From: Streptomyces sp. NBC_00775
GTDB lineage: Bacteria > Actinomycetota > Actinomycetes > Streptomycetales > Streptomycetaceae
DNA: 64,000 bases
NCBI RefSeq assembly: GCF_036347135.1
Contig: NZ_CP108938.1
Coordinates: forward strand, 9,548,001 to 9,612,000
Direction of reading: 5' to 3'
Shown: positions 16,975 through 25,127 of the stretch, one piece after another
Layout: each line of letters begins with the position of its first letter
How positions within the stretch are numbered: position 1 is the first letter of the stretch
Notes under the pieces: model-generated
The model's input: only the letters and a program-made list of their open reading frames with translations
The model's database searches: none
Told to the model about the DNA's origin: nothing
Made by a program: the position numbers and the translations under genes

Positions 16975-18204
16975 TCACAACCGGACGATGATCAGCGCGG
17001 TGTCGTCGGTGGCGCCCCCCGGCGGGAGCAGTTCGAGGAGGACGGCGTCGGCGAGGGTCTCCGGGTCGGCGTCCCGGTGGCGGAGCAGGGCGGCGGCGAG
17101 ACGGTCGAGTCCGGCGTCGATGTCCTCGCCCCGGCGTTCGATCAGTCCGTCGGTGTACAGCACGACGGTGGCGCCGTCGGTGAAGGTCGTGGTGGCCTGG
17201 GGTCTGGGGACCGGGTCGGGCCGGGCATCGAGGGGCGGGTCGGTGGCCTGGTCGAGGAACTCCACACGACCGTCGGCGTGGACCAGCGCGGGCGGGGGGT
17301 GCCCGGCGCTGCTGTAGGTGATGGTGTGGTGGTCGAAGTCGATGAACGTCGTGACCGCGGTGGCCGATTCGGCGCCGTCGACCACATGGGCGTACCGTCC
17401 CAGGACGTTCAGCGCCTGGGCGGGGCCCTCCGCGACGCGGGAGGCGGCGGTGAGCGCGCTGCGCAGCTGGCCCATCACGCCGGCGGCCTCCAGACCGTGG
17501 CCGACCACGTCGCCCACGGCCACGCCGATGCGGTTGCCGCCCACGAGCTCGACCAGGTCGTACCAGTCCCCGCATACGTTCAGCGCGCCCACCGCGGGCC
17601 GGTAGCGCACGGCGGTGCGGCGGTGTGCCGTCAGTTGGGGGGCGGGCAGCATGGCTTTCTGCAAGGCCAGCGCCACCTCGCGCTCGCGGGCGTGGGCCTG
17701 GCGCAGACGTTCATTGACTTCCTGCAGTTCGCGGGCGCGGGTGTACAGCTCGGCTTCGAGCACCCGGGCTCGGTTCCCGCCCGGTCCGCCGCGGGCCCGG
17801 ATCAGTTCGGTGACCTCCTCGACCCGGTGGATCAGCAGCACCACCTTCCCGTCGGGGCCGTGCACCGGCGCGTTGACCGGACTCCAGTAGCGCTCCTCCC
17901 ACTCTCCGGGCCGGTCGGGGGATGCGACGTCGTACCGCTGCAGGGCCATGGCGTCGCGCTCGCCGGTGCTCAGTACCCGGAGCAGCGAGGCCTCCAGGTT
18001 GCGCATGCCCGTCGCGGTGGAGTCGTTCGGGTTGTCCGGGAAGACATCGAACAGGTACCGGCCGATCAGCTGCTCCCGGGTGCGCCCGGTCATGTGGAGG
18101 AACTCGTCGTTGGCGTCCGCGTACACGAGCTGGGGCGTGAGCAGCGCCACCATGCCGGGAAGGGCCCGGAACATCGCCGCGTAGTCGATCCGCGCGTCCG
18201 TCAT
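16975..18204 (-). CDS. PAS domain-SpoIIE (PP2C) serine phosphatase
   Basis: 409 residues from the ATG at 18204; an earlier in-frame start lacks a ribosome site. Residues 1-140 are a PAS sensor (MFRALPGMVALLTPQLVYADAN), about 150-190 a coiled-coil linker (TRARELQEVNERLRQ), and 195-405 a SpoIIE/RsbU phosphatase with metal motifs GDWYDL, GDVVGHGLEAA, YTDGLI and a final DDTALIIV. Such proteins dephosphorylate anti-anti-sigma factors in partner-switching cascades. No cognate anti-sigma or antagonist gene is adjacent. Cytosolic. Confidence 0.88.
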   Translation of the reverse strand: MTDARIDYAAMFRALPGMVALLTPQLVYADANDEFLHMTGRTREQLIGRYLFDVFPDNPNDSTATGMRNLEASLLRVLSTGERDAMALQRYDVASPDRPGEWEERYWSPVNAPVHGPDGKVVLLIHRVEEVTELIRARGGPGGNRARVLEAELYTRARELQEVNERLRQAHAREREVALALQKAMLPAPQLTAHRRTAVRYRPAVGALNVCGDWYDLVELVGGNRIGVAVGDVVGHGLEAAGVMGQLRSALTAASRVAEGPAQALNVLGRYAHVVDGAESATAVTTFIDFDHHTITYSSAGHPPPALVHADGRVEFLDQATDPPLDARPDPVPRPQATTTFTDGATVVLYTDGLIERRGEDIDAGLDRLAAALLRHRDADPETLADAVLLELLPPGGATDDTALIIVRL

Positions 18205-18270
18205 AGTGCCGCCACCTCGCTGCCGATATCGCACATTTTCGCATGGTTCGATCGGCTGGACCTGGCGGTG

Positions 18271-18483
18271 TCAGTACCCCGGGAGGGTATCGGCAAAGAA
18301 GGGTGACTTGGAAAGTCCCGACGGCCGAGGGTCGGCGGGCCACTTCGTGGGCGTCCTCGGTGTGAGGGCCGGCGTGCGGAGGATGAGTTCGGCCATCCGC
18401 TCGTCGGCGCCGGGTCCGGCCCGGCCGGACTTGTCGGCGAGCGGCCGATGGCCCCGCTTGTGAACCGAGTTGTCAGCCGTCAC
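18271..18483 (-). CDS. Possible 70-residue ORF coupled to the DeoR gene
   Basis: A GTG overlaps the DeoR stop (GTGA) and opens 70 codons rich in Pro, Arg and Ala. No known domain. The overlap geometry is suggestive, but frames of this size are common by chance here. It is otherwise the only content of the 275-bp gap between the phosphatase and DeoR genes. Confidence 0.22.
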   Translation of the reverse strand: MTADNSVHKRGHRPLADKSGRAGPGADERMAELILRTPALTPRTPTKWPADPRPSGLSKSPFFADTLPGY

Positions 18484-19259
18484 ACGGCGACAACCCTCAC
18501 CCCCGCCTCCTCGAACCGCCGCACTGTCTCCGCCCCCACCGCCGCGTCCGTGACCAGCGTGTCCACCGACTCGGCCGCGCAGATCCGGGCGAACGCGCGC
18601 TGTCCCAGCTTGCTGGAGTCGGCGGCGACGACGACGCGCTCGGCGCGCTCGCACAGCAGGCGGTTGATCGCGGCCTCCGCCTCGTCGTGGGCGGCCGCGC
18701 CGTGTGTGGGGTCGAAGGCGACCACGCCGAGCACGGCGACGTCGATGGTGATCTGGCCGAGCACGCCGTCCGCGAGCGGTCCGATGAGCTCGTAGGACTG
18801 CGGGCGCGCGACCCCGCCGGTCACCACGATCTTGAACTGGGGGCGGACGGCGAGCTCGTTGGCGATGTTCAGCGCGTTCGTGACGACGGTCAACGCGGGG
18901 GAGCCGGAGGCGAGATCGGGGCGGACCGCCAGGGCGCGGGCCACCTCGGTGGTCGTGGTGCCGCCGGTCAGGCCCACCGCCTCGCCGGGGGCGATGAGGT
19001 CGGCCACCGCCTTCGCGATGCGCTGCTTCTCCGAGGCGTGGCGTGCGGTCTTGTAGCGCAGGGGCAGTTCGTACGAGACGCCGTGGACGACCGCGCCGCC
19101 CCGGGTGCGGACGAGCATCTGCTGCTCGGCGAGCTGGTCGAAGTCGCGCCGGATCGTGGCGGCCGACACCTCCAGCTGGGCCGCGGCGTCCTCGACATCC
19201 AGGCGGCCCCGCTCAACGAGCAGTTCCAGCAGCGCCTTCCAGCGGGCGTCGCGCGACAT
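18480..19259 (-). CDS. DeoR-family transcriptional regulator
   Basis: 259 residues; ATG at 19259 has GGAGG six bases upstream, better than the GTG six bases earlier. N-terminal winged helix with the DeoR signature (LDVEDAAAQLEVSAATIRRDFDQL), then a sugar-phosphate-sensing domain (GEAVGLTGGTTTTEVA, VVTNALNIANEL, VVTGG). DeoR regulators usually repress sugar-phosphate genes until the phosphosugar binds. It is divergent from SIS-isomerase and class II aldolase genes, with a dyad-flanked promoter between, so it most likely controls that pair and itself. Confidence 0.9.
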   Translation of the reverse strand: MSRDARWKALLELLVERGRLDVEDAAAQLEVSAATIRRDFDQLAEQQMLVRTRGGAVVHGVSYELPLRYKTARHASEKQRIAKAVADLIAPGEAVGLTGGTTTTEVARALAVRPDLASGSPALTVVTNALNIANELAVRPQFKIVVTGGVARPQSYELIGPLADGVLGQITIDVAVLGVVAFDPTHGAAAHDEAEAAINRLLCERAERVVVAADSSKLGQRAFARICAAESVDTLVTDAAVGAETVRRFEEAGVRVVAV

Positions 19260-19315
19260 CCGCACCCTCCATTCCTCGATCTTCCGCGACCCTAGCGCAC
19301 CCCGTTCCCCCTCGA

Positions 19316-19363
19316 ATGCTTGATTGTGCTCGAAACCTCGCTATATCTTGCAGGAACAAGCAT
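19316..19363. promoter_or_regulatory. Promoter of the SIS-aldolase operon flanked by a 7-bp inverted repeat
   Basis: ATGCTTG (19316-19322) and CAAGCAT (19357-19363) bracket a good promoter for the plus strand: -35 TTGATT (19320-19325), 16-bp spacer, -10 TATATC (19342-19347). A repressor bound to both arms would cover or loop the promoter. The adjacent DeoR protein is the obvious candidate. Confidence 0.55.
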
Positions 19364-19381
19364 CAGTGGGAGGGGTACGGC

Positions 19382-20272
19382 ATGAGCCATGTCGAGAACG
19401 AGCTGAGCAGTCAGCCCGAGTGCTGGATCCGCGCCGCCGGGCAGGCCGCCGCGCACGGGGCCGCGCTGCCCGCGGCGGGGGAGCGGGTCGCGATCGTGGG
19501 GTGCGGCACCTCGTTCTTCATGGCACAGGCCGTGGCCGCGCTGCGCGAACAGTCCGGGCAGGGCGAGACGGACGCCTTCGCCGCGTCGGAGTTCCCGCAC
19601 GGGCGCTCGTACGACCGTGTCGTCGCCCTCACCCGCTCCGGCACCACCACCGAGGTGCTGGAACTTCTTGGGCACCTTCGGGGACGTACGCGTACGACGG
19701 CCGTCACCGCCGACCCCGAGACCCCCGTGATGGAGTCCGCGGACGACATCGTCGTGCTCGACTACGCCGACGAGCGGTCCGTGGTGCAGACGCGGTTCGC
19801 GACCACCGCGCTCACGCTGCTCCGGGCCCATCTCGGGCTGCACTCCGACGCCGTCGTCGCCGACGCCCGCACCGCACTGGAGGCGCCCCTGCCCGAAGGG
19901 CTCGTCGAGTGCGCGCAGTTCACCTTCCTCGGCCGCGGCTGGACCGTCGGGCTCGCCAACGAGGCCGGGCTCAAGATGCGTGAGGCCTCGCTCGCCTGGA
20001 CCGAGGCCTACCCGGCGATGGAGTACCGGCACGGCCCGATCAGCATCACCACCCGGGGCACCGCCACCTGGATGCTCGGCGAGGCACCCGAAGGGCTGGC
20101 CCAACAGGTGCGTGAGACCGGCGGGTTGTGGGTGGCCGGCGCGCTCGACCCGCTCGCCGAACTCGTCCGGGCCCAGCGCCTGGCGGTCGCCGTCGCCGTG
20201 GCCCGCGGGCTGAACCCCGACCAGCCGCGCCACCTGACGCGCTCGGTGATCCTCAGCCAGACGGCCCACTGA
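19382..20272 (+). CDS. SIS-domain sugar-phosphate isomerase/deaminase (AgaS-like)
   Basis: 296 residues; ATG preceded by GGGAGGGGTACGGC. Two SIS sub-domains: VAIVGCGTSFFMAQAVAAL near residue 35 and FLGRGWTVGLANEAGLKMREAS near residue 190, with the phosphosugar-binding SGTTTEVLE segment. GlmS-like C-terminal and AgaS-type enzymes interconvert or deaminate hexosamine phosphates. Co-directional with a tagatose-bisphosphate-type aldolase 34 bp downstream, so the likely path is galactosamine or N-acetylgalactosamine 6-phosphate to tagatose phosphate to trioses. A matching 6-phosphofructokinase-type or deacetylase gene is not adjacent. Confidence 0.85.
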   Translation: MSHVENELSSQPECWIRAAGQAAAHGAALPAAGERVAIVGCGTSFFMAQAVAALREQSGQGETDAFAASEFPHGRSYDRVVALTRSGTTTEVLELLGHLRGRTRTTAVTADPETPVMESADDIVVLDYADERSVVQTRFATTALTLLRAHLGLHSDAVVADARTALEAPLPEGLVECAQFTFLGRGWTVGLANEAGLKMREASLAWTEAYPAMEYRHGPISITTRGTATWMLGEAPEGLAQQVRETGGLWVAGALDPLAELVRAQRLAVAVAVARGLNPDQPRHLTRSVILSQTAH

Positions 20273-20306
20273 ACCGGGCTCAACCACCCACCGAGAAGGA
20301 GGAGTT

Positions 20307-21164
20307 GTGCCCCTCGCAGCAACCGGTGAACTGGTCGTCGCGGCCGCCGAGGCGCGGACCGCCGTCGCCGCCTTCAACATCATCACCCTGGAACACGTCG
20401 AGGCTGTCATCGCGGGAGCCGAGTCAGTCGCCGCGCCGGTCGTCCTCCAAGTCAGCGAGAACGCGGTGAAGTTCCGCTACGGACGGCTGCTCCCGCTGGC
20501 CCGTGCCGTGACCGCGGCGGCCGAACGCGCCTCGGTGCCCGTGGCGTTGCACCTCGACCACGTCCAGAGCGACGACCTGCTGCGGCAGGCGCCCGGCGCC
20601 GGGTTCAGCTCCGTTATGTACGACGCGGCACGGCTGCCCTACGAGGAGAACCTCGCCGCCACCCGGGCCGCCGCCGACTGGGCGCACGCCCAAGGGCTGT
20701 GGATCGAGGCCGAGTTGGGGGAGATCGGCGGCAAGACGGGGTCGGCCGGGCCGCCGCTCGACGCGCACGCGCCCGGCGCCCGTACCGACCCCGCGGAGGC
20801 CCGCGCCTTCGTGGCCGACTCCGGCGTGGACGCCCTGGCCGTCGCCATCGGCAGCTCGCACGCGATGACCACCCGCACCGCCACCCTCGACCACGACCTC
20901 CTCAAGCGGCTGACCGCCGCGCTCGACGTGCCACTCGTCCTGCACGGCTCCTCCGGAGTGCCGGACGACCAGCTGGCGGCGGCCGTCGCGGGCGGCATCG
21001 CCAAGGTCAATGTCGGCACGGCGCTGAACATCGCGATGACCGGCGCCATCCGGGAGTTCCTCGCCTCCCACCCCGAAGCGGTGGACTCACGCAAATACCT
21101 CAGCGTGGGGCGGGAGGCGATGGCGCAGACGGTGGCGCGGCTCATCGGCGTACTGCGTCCCTGA
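20307..21164 (+). CDS. Class II (zinc) aldolase, tagatose/fructose-bisphosphate type
   Basis: 285 residues; GTG preceded by GAGAAGGAGGAGTT. Zinc and phosphate motifs are intact: HLDHVQSDD (metal His and catalytic Asp), EAELGEIGGKTG, IGSSHAM, VLHGSSGVP and KVNVGTALN. The family cleaves tagatose-1,6- or fructose-1,6-bisphosphate into glyceraldehyde-3-phosphate and dihydroxyacetone phosphate (or a related ketose phosphate). Operon partner of the SIS enzyme and presumably under the same DeoR control. It ends 5 bp from the convergent neighbour with no hairpin between. Confidence 0.9.
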   Translation: MPLAATGELVVAAAEARTAVAAFNIITLEHVEAVIAGAESVAAPVVLQVSENAVKFRYGRLLPLARAVTAAAERASVPVALHLDHVQSDDLLRQAPGAGFSSVMYDAARLPYEENLAATRAAADWAHAQGLWIEAELGEIGGKTGSAGPPLDAHAPGARTDPAEARAFVADSGVDALAVAIGSSHAMTTRTATLDHDLLKRLTAALDVPLVLHGSSGVPDDQLAAAVAGGIAKVNVGTALNIAMTGAIREFLASHPEAVDSRKYLSVGREAMAQTVARLIGVLRP

Positions 21165-21169
21165 GTGAA

Positions 21170-21451
21170 TCAAGCGGCGTCGGTCTCCACGAGCTTCTCG
21201 AAGAAGAACTCGTGCTTGAGGAACGACGTGTCGTACTCACGCCCTGGATACGGCGGAATGAGCTGCGCCGCCTGGAACAGCCGCCAGCCGTCCTCCAGGG
21301 CGTGCACACCGCACTTGTACGGGGGTTCGTCACTGTCCCCGGTCGTGGGAGACGTACGGCCGGTGCCGTCGTAGACCGACCAGCCCACCACGTCCGAGTC
21401 GAGCGCCGAGGTGGCCAGATAGAGCACGAGAACCTGCTGACGGATACTCAT
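21170..21451 (-). CDS. Hypothetical protein coupled to the PhyH dioxygenase
   Basis: 93 residues, start ATG overlapping the dioxygenase stop by 4 bp, so the two are co-translated. Visible features: MSIRQQVLVLYLATSALDSD, a VVGWSVYDG segment, and PPYKCGVHALEDGWRLFQ, ending with an acidic helix (LKHEFFFEKLVETD). No membrane segment. Not recognised; the layout resembles small conserved proteins of oxidoreductase operons. Confidence 0.7.
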   Translation of the reverse strand: MSIRQQVLVLYLATSALDSDVVGWSVYDGTGRTSPTTGDSDEPPYKCGVHALEDGWRLFQAAQLIPPYPGREYDTSFLKHEFFFEKLVETDAA

Positions 21452-22281
21452 ACGGCGTCCCCCTGAGGGCGGTTGGAAACCCGGGTCACCCAGTGGTCCA
21501 GGTCGAAGGAGTCGTCCCCGGTGAGCGAGCGCCACAGCAGGACACGGTTGTAGACCTCAAGACGGCCGGTGGCGGGCTCGTACCACGGGAACGTCCTGCC
21601 GAGTTCCTCGGCGACGCGCGGGTCCCCGAGATCCGAGATGTCCCACAGCCGCCGCTGGCGCACCGCCGGATTGAAGCGGATCTTGAACATATAGCGCACC
21701 GTGTCACTGTCGTTGCGCCGCCCGCCGTGCCACAGCCCATGGTGCAGAAACACCACGGTGCCGGCCGGGCAGACAAGGCGGCTCTGCCCGCGCAGGTTCT
21801 GGTAGCGCCCCGTGTCCGACTCGTTGGTCCGCCGCAGATGACTGCCCGGCACGCTGAGAGTGCCGCCCATATCGAGGGTGACGTCCTGCGGGTAGTACAT
21901 CAACTGGACGTCGAAGGCGTCGGTGCGTACGTCGATGATCGCGTCCCCGTGCAGCGGCTGCGCCTGTCCCTCGCGGGGCTCGCGGATGTGGACGGCGTGA
22001 TGGTCGACGGTCGCTCCGGGGCCGACAAGACTGTGCAACGCACCAGCGACGGCAGGGAGTTCGAGGAGACGGCGGACGAAGGACCCCTCCGGATAGGCGT
22101 CCGGCACCGGGCTGCCGTACGGCACGCCGGGCAGGCCCTCGCTCAGCACCTCCATCCCCTCGGCATTCATCTCCGGCGGCACCACGGCGTCGAGGCGCAG
22201 TGAGCCGTGGGCCACGAAACGCGCCATCCGCACCGAGCTCAGCAGCCGCGTGCCGGTCGTCTGCTCCAACGTGTTGGTCAT
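21448..22281 (-). CDS. Phytanoyl-CoA dioxygenase (PhyH)-family protein
   Basis: 277 residues from the ATG at 22281 (a TTG nine bases earlier is possible). Fe(II) facial triad: HGD in PLHGDAIIDVRT and a distal His in FLHHGLWHGG; the 2-oxoglutarate Arg is probably in the YMFKIRF stretch. The family hydroxylates varied small molecules with Fe(II), O2 and 2-oxoglutarate. It heads a two-gene unit and is divergent from an AraC regulator 70 bp away. TACGTT lies 7 bases before the start with no ribosome site, so the mRNA may be leaderless. Confidence 0.85.
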   Translation of the reverse strand: MTNTLEQTTGTRLLSSVRMARFVAHGSLRLDAVVPPEMNAEGMEVLSEGLPGVPYGSPVPDAYPEGSFVRRLLELPAVAGALHSLVGPGATVDHHAVHIREPREGQAQPLHGDAIIDVRTDAFDVQLMYYPQDVTLDMGGTLSVPGSHLRRTNESDTGRYQNLRGQSRLVCPAGTVVFLHHGLWHGGRRNDSDTVRYMFKIRFNPAVRQRRLWDISDLGDPRVAEELGRTFPWYEPATGRLEVYNRVLLWRSLTGDDSFDLDHWVTRVSNRPQGDAV

Positions 22282-22352
22282 GCGAGTCAACGTAGGACCG
22301 GCCCCCTCGTCCGCGCGTTGGCCCCACTCACCACTGCTGGTAGTTTTTCACC

Positions 22353-23126
22353 ATGCGGGAGACGGAACTTCACCTCGGCGAACCGCCCGCCGTCGTCAAC
22401 ATCGGCGTCGGCGTGCACGGCGTCGCGAGCCCCACGGACGTCTTCCGGCTGCCGGAGCTGTGGCAACTGCACCTCTACCAGTACGAAGCCGAGCTGACCG
22501 TCGACGGCACGGCGCACGCCATCCGCCCCGGCCGCGTGAGCCTGGTCCCGCCCGGCACCACCGTCCGCTACCGCTACCAGGGCCGCTCCGAACACCTCTA
22601 CGCCCACCTGCGGATCACCGCCGCGGGACCGTCGCGCACCATCCCTGTCATGCAGGACGCGGGACCCGAACTCCCCACGCTCTCGGGCCTGTTGCTGCAC
22701 GCGATCGCGGCGGCGCCCGGCACGCCGGAGCGCACCCGGGCCGAGATCTGGACCGCGCTGTGGCGCATCGCCGACCTGACACCGCCCGCCGTGACGAGCC
22801 CGGGCCCCCACCCGGCGGTCGGCACGGCGATCGCGCACATCGAGGCGCACCTCGCCACCCCGCTCGCCATCCCCGAGATCGCCCGCGCCGCCGGGGTCTC
22901 CCACAACCACCTCACCCGGCTCTTCCGCACCGAGACGGGCACCACGGTCGTGGCCTACATCCGGCGCCGCAGACTGGAGCGCGCCCACCACCTGCTGCGC
23001 GCCTCGACCCTGTCCATCCCGGCCGTGGCCGCCTCCGTAGGCATCCCCGACCTCCAGGCCTTCAACAAGGCGTGCCGCCGCGAACTCGGCGCCTCGCCCC
23101 GTGTGCTGCGCGGAGCTACTTCTTGA
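22353..23126 (+). CDS. AraC-family transcriptional regulator
   Basis: 257 residues. The N-terminal half is a cupin-like sensing domain (HLYQYEAELTVDG, RPGRVSLVPPGT). The C-terminal 100 residues are the double helix-turn-helix (IPEIARAAGVSHNHLTRLFR and a second HTH ending near KACRRELG). TAGTTT lies six bases before the ATG and there is no ribosome site, suggesting leaderless expression. It probably activates the divergent dioxygenase pair. Its 3' end overlaps the convergent methyltransferase gene by 11 bp. Confidence 0.88.
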   Translation: MRETELHLGEPPAVVNIGVGVHGVASPTDVFRLPELWQLHLYQYEAELTVDGTAHAIRPGRVSLVPPGTTVRYRYQGRSEHLYAHLRITAAGPSRTIPVMQDAGPELPTLSGLLLHAIAAAPGTPERTRAEIWTALWRIADLTPPAVTSPGPHPAVGTAIAHIEAHLATPLAIPEIARAAGVSHNHLTRLFRTETGTTVVAYIRRRRLERAHHLLRASTLSIPAVAASVGIPDLQAFNKACRRELGASPRVLRGATS

Positions 23127-24258
23127 CCGCCCGGAGAATCACGAACTTGGCGTCGCCGGCGACGAGTTCACTGTTGCCGAAGAGGCGGCGCAGCTTCAGG
23201 TGGTAGCCGAGGTGACGATTGCCGATCACCCACAGCTCCCCGCCCGGCCGCAGCGCGCGCCGCGCCTCCGAGAACATCCGCCAGGCCGTGGTGTCCGTCG
23301 TCGCCTGGTGCGAGTGGAACGGCGGATTGTTGAGCACGAGGTCGACGCTTCCGGCGGGAACATCCGCCAGCCCGTCACCGACACGGAACTCCGCGTCCCC
23401 CTCGGCGTTCGCCCGGTAGGTCGCCTCGGCCGAGGCCACGGCCTGGTACGACTCGTCGGTGAACAGCACCTCGGCCTCGGGGTTGGCCAGCGCGACCGCC
23501 GTCCCCAGCACCCCGTTTCCGCAGCCCAGGTCCACGACACGCTCGGCACCGCGGCTGCGCGGCAGATGCTGGAGGAAGAACCGGGTGCCGATGTCGAGGC
23601 GGTCGGCGCAGAAGACGCCCGCGTGGTTGACGACGGTGCGGCCGGATGCCTGACCGATGCCGTCGGGGAGCTCGTAGCTGTACGGCCACGGGTTGGCGTC
23701 CCGCGCGATCCCCGCCAGCGGGGTGCAGAAGATGAGCCGGGCCTTCTTCTCGGCCAGCGAGGTGCGGGTCGGGCCCAGGATCCGCTCGAAGAGGTGCAGC
23801 GTCGAGGTGTGGATCTCCTTGACCATCCCGGTGCCGACGACGACCGTCCCCTCGTGCACACCGGGCGCCAGCCGGTGCAGCTGGTCCTCAAGGAGAGCCA
23901 GGCTCTTCGGCACCCGGACGAGCAGCACGTCGATGCGCCCGGGCGGGGCGTCCTGCGTGGTGAGGAGCTGTACCGCGTCCTCTTCGGCACCGGCCCGCGC
24001 CAGATTCGCCCGCGTCGCCTCCTGCGCGAGGAACGAGTCGGTGATCTGCGTCGGCCGGTGCGCCGACAGCGCGGTGGCGAGCGCACCCCACCGGTCGCCG
24101 ACCACCACGACCGATCCGGTCAGCGGGGTCCCGCTCTCCGCGAGGTGCCGCAGCAGATAGGTGTCGGCGGCGTCCCAGGCCCGCAGCTGCTCGCGGGGGT
24201 CCTCGGGAAAACGGGCCAGCTCGTACTCGCCCCAGGGTGTGCTCATCCGGTCGTTCAT
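23116..24258 (-). CDS. rlmG: RlmG-like 23S rRNA guanine methyltransferase
   Basis: 380 residues. N-terminal half is a catalytically silent Rossmann-like domain (VVVVGDRWGALATALS). The C-terminal half is an active SAM domain: VVDLGCGNGVLGTAVAL, then FTDESYQAVASAEATY, and the NPPF motif (LVLNNPPFHSHQ) of exocyclic amino methyltransferases. This two-domain build and length match RlmG/RsmC proteins, which methylate a guanine N2 of rRNA. RlmG versus RsmC is not settled by the sequence. A second ATG is available at 24246. Confidence 0.8.
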   Translation of the reverse strand: MNDRMSTPWGEYELARFPEDPREQLRAWDAADTYLLRHLAESGTPLTGSVVVVGDRWGALATALSAHRPTQITDSFLAQEATRANLARAGAEEDAVQLLTTQDAPPGRIDVLLVRVPKSLALLEDQLHRLAPGVHEGTVVVGTGMVKEIHTSTLHLFERILGPTRTSLAEKKARLIFCTPLAGIARDANPWPYSYELPDGIGQASGRTVVNHAGVFCADRLDIGTRFFLQHLPRSRGAERVVDLGCGNGVLGTAVALANPEAEVLFTDESYQAVASAEATYRANAEGDAEFRVGDGLADVPAGSVDLVLNNPPFHSHQATTDTTAWRMFSEARRALRPGGELWVIGNRHLGYHLKLRRLFGNSELVAGDAKFVILRAVKK

Positions 24259-24395
24259 CGTGGGTCAAGGCTAAGCGGTGCCGGGGAAGTGCGGGCACGC
24301 CCCCACGCCGCCCGGCACGCACCCGCACTTCCCCGGCCCCGCTTGGCCGAGCCGCAGCTCAGCCCCGGTCCGGCCGGGTGCGCGAGGATGGGGTC

Positions 24396-25055
24396 ATGTC
24401 CATGGACGCCGAACTGTTCCCCCGGAGCCGGACGGAGATCGCGCCCGACGCGGTACACGTCCCGGACTGGCTGGACGCCGACCACCAGCGGCAGCTTCTG
24501 GAGGCCTGCCGGGCCTGGGCCCGCCCGCCGGCCGGCCTGCGCACGGTTCGCACGCCCGGCGGCGGGACGATGACCTCCCGGCAGGTCTGCCTCGGCTGGC
24601 ACTGGTATCCGTACGGGTACGCGCGCACCGTGGTCGACGGCGACGGCTCCCCGGTCAAGCCCTTCCCTGCCTGGCTGGCCGACCTCGCCCACGACGCGGC
24701 GCGCGACGCCCTCGGCCCGGTGGCCGTCGCCGCGACAGCCCCGTACGACATCGCACTGATCAACTTCTACGACACCGACGCCCGCATGGGCATGCACCGC
24801 GACAGCGACGAGCAGTCGGAAGCGCCGGTGGTGTCGCTGAGCCTCGGCGACACCTGCGTCTTCCGGTTCGGGAACACCGAGTCCCGCGCGCGGCCGTACA
24901 CGGATGTCGAGCTGCGCAGCGGCGATCTCTTCGTGTTCGGCGGGGCGTCGCGGCTCGCGTATCACGGGGTGCCGCGGGTGTACGCGGGCACGGCGCCGCC
25001 CGAGTTGGGGCTGACCGGCCGGCTGAACGTCACCCTCCGGGTCAGCGGCTTGTAG
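24396..25055 (+). CDS. alkB: AlkB-family Fe(II)/2-oxoglutarate dioxygenase
   Basis: 219 residues. The AlkB fold is clear: INFYDTDARMGMHRDSDE gives the HxD metal pair, LAYHGVPRV the distal His, and GRLNVTLR the 2-oxoglutarate Arg; LSLGDTCVFRFG is the substrate-lid strand. These enzymes reverse N-alkyl damage on DNA or RNA by oxidative demethylation. GAGGAT lies six bases before the start without a ribosome site, so it is possibly leaderless. It is a single gene divergent from the methyltransferase. Confidence 0.88.
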   Translation: MSMDAELFPRSRTEIAPDAVHVPDWLDADHQRQLLEACRAWARPPAGLRTVRTPGGGTMTSRQVCLGWHWYPYGYARTVVDGDGSPVKPFPAWLADLAHDAARDALGPVAVAATAPYDIALINFYDTDARMGMHRDSDEQSEAPVVSLSLGDTCVFRFGNTESRARPYTDVELRSGDLFVFGGASRLAYHGVPRVYAGTAPPELGLTGRLNVTLRVSGL

Positions 25056-25127
25056 GCCGTACGTCTCCGAGGCCGCTCGGCGACCGGACGGGCCCCGTCA
25101 TCAGCGGATCATGGGAGACTCGCCCTC

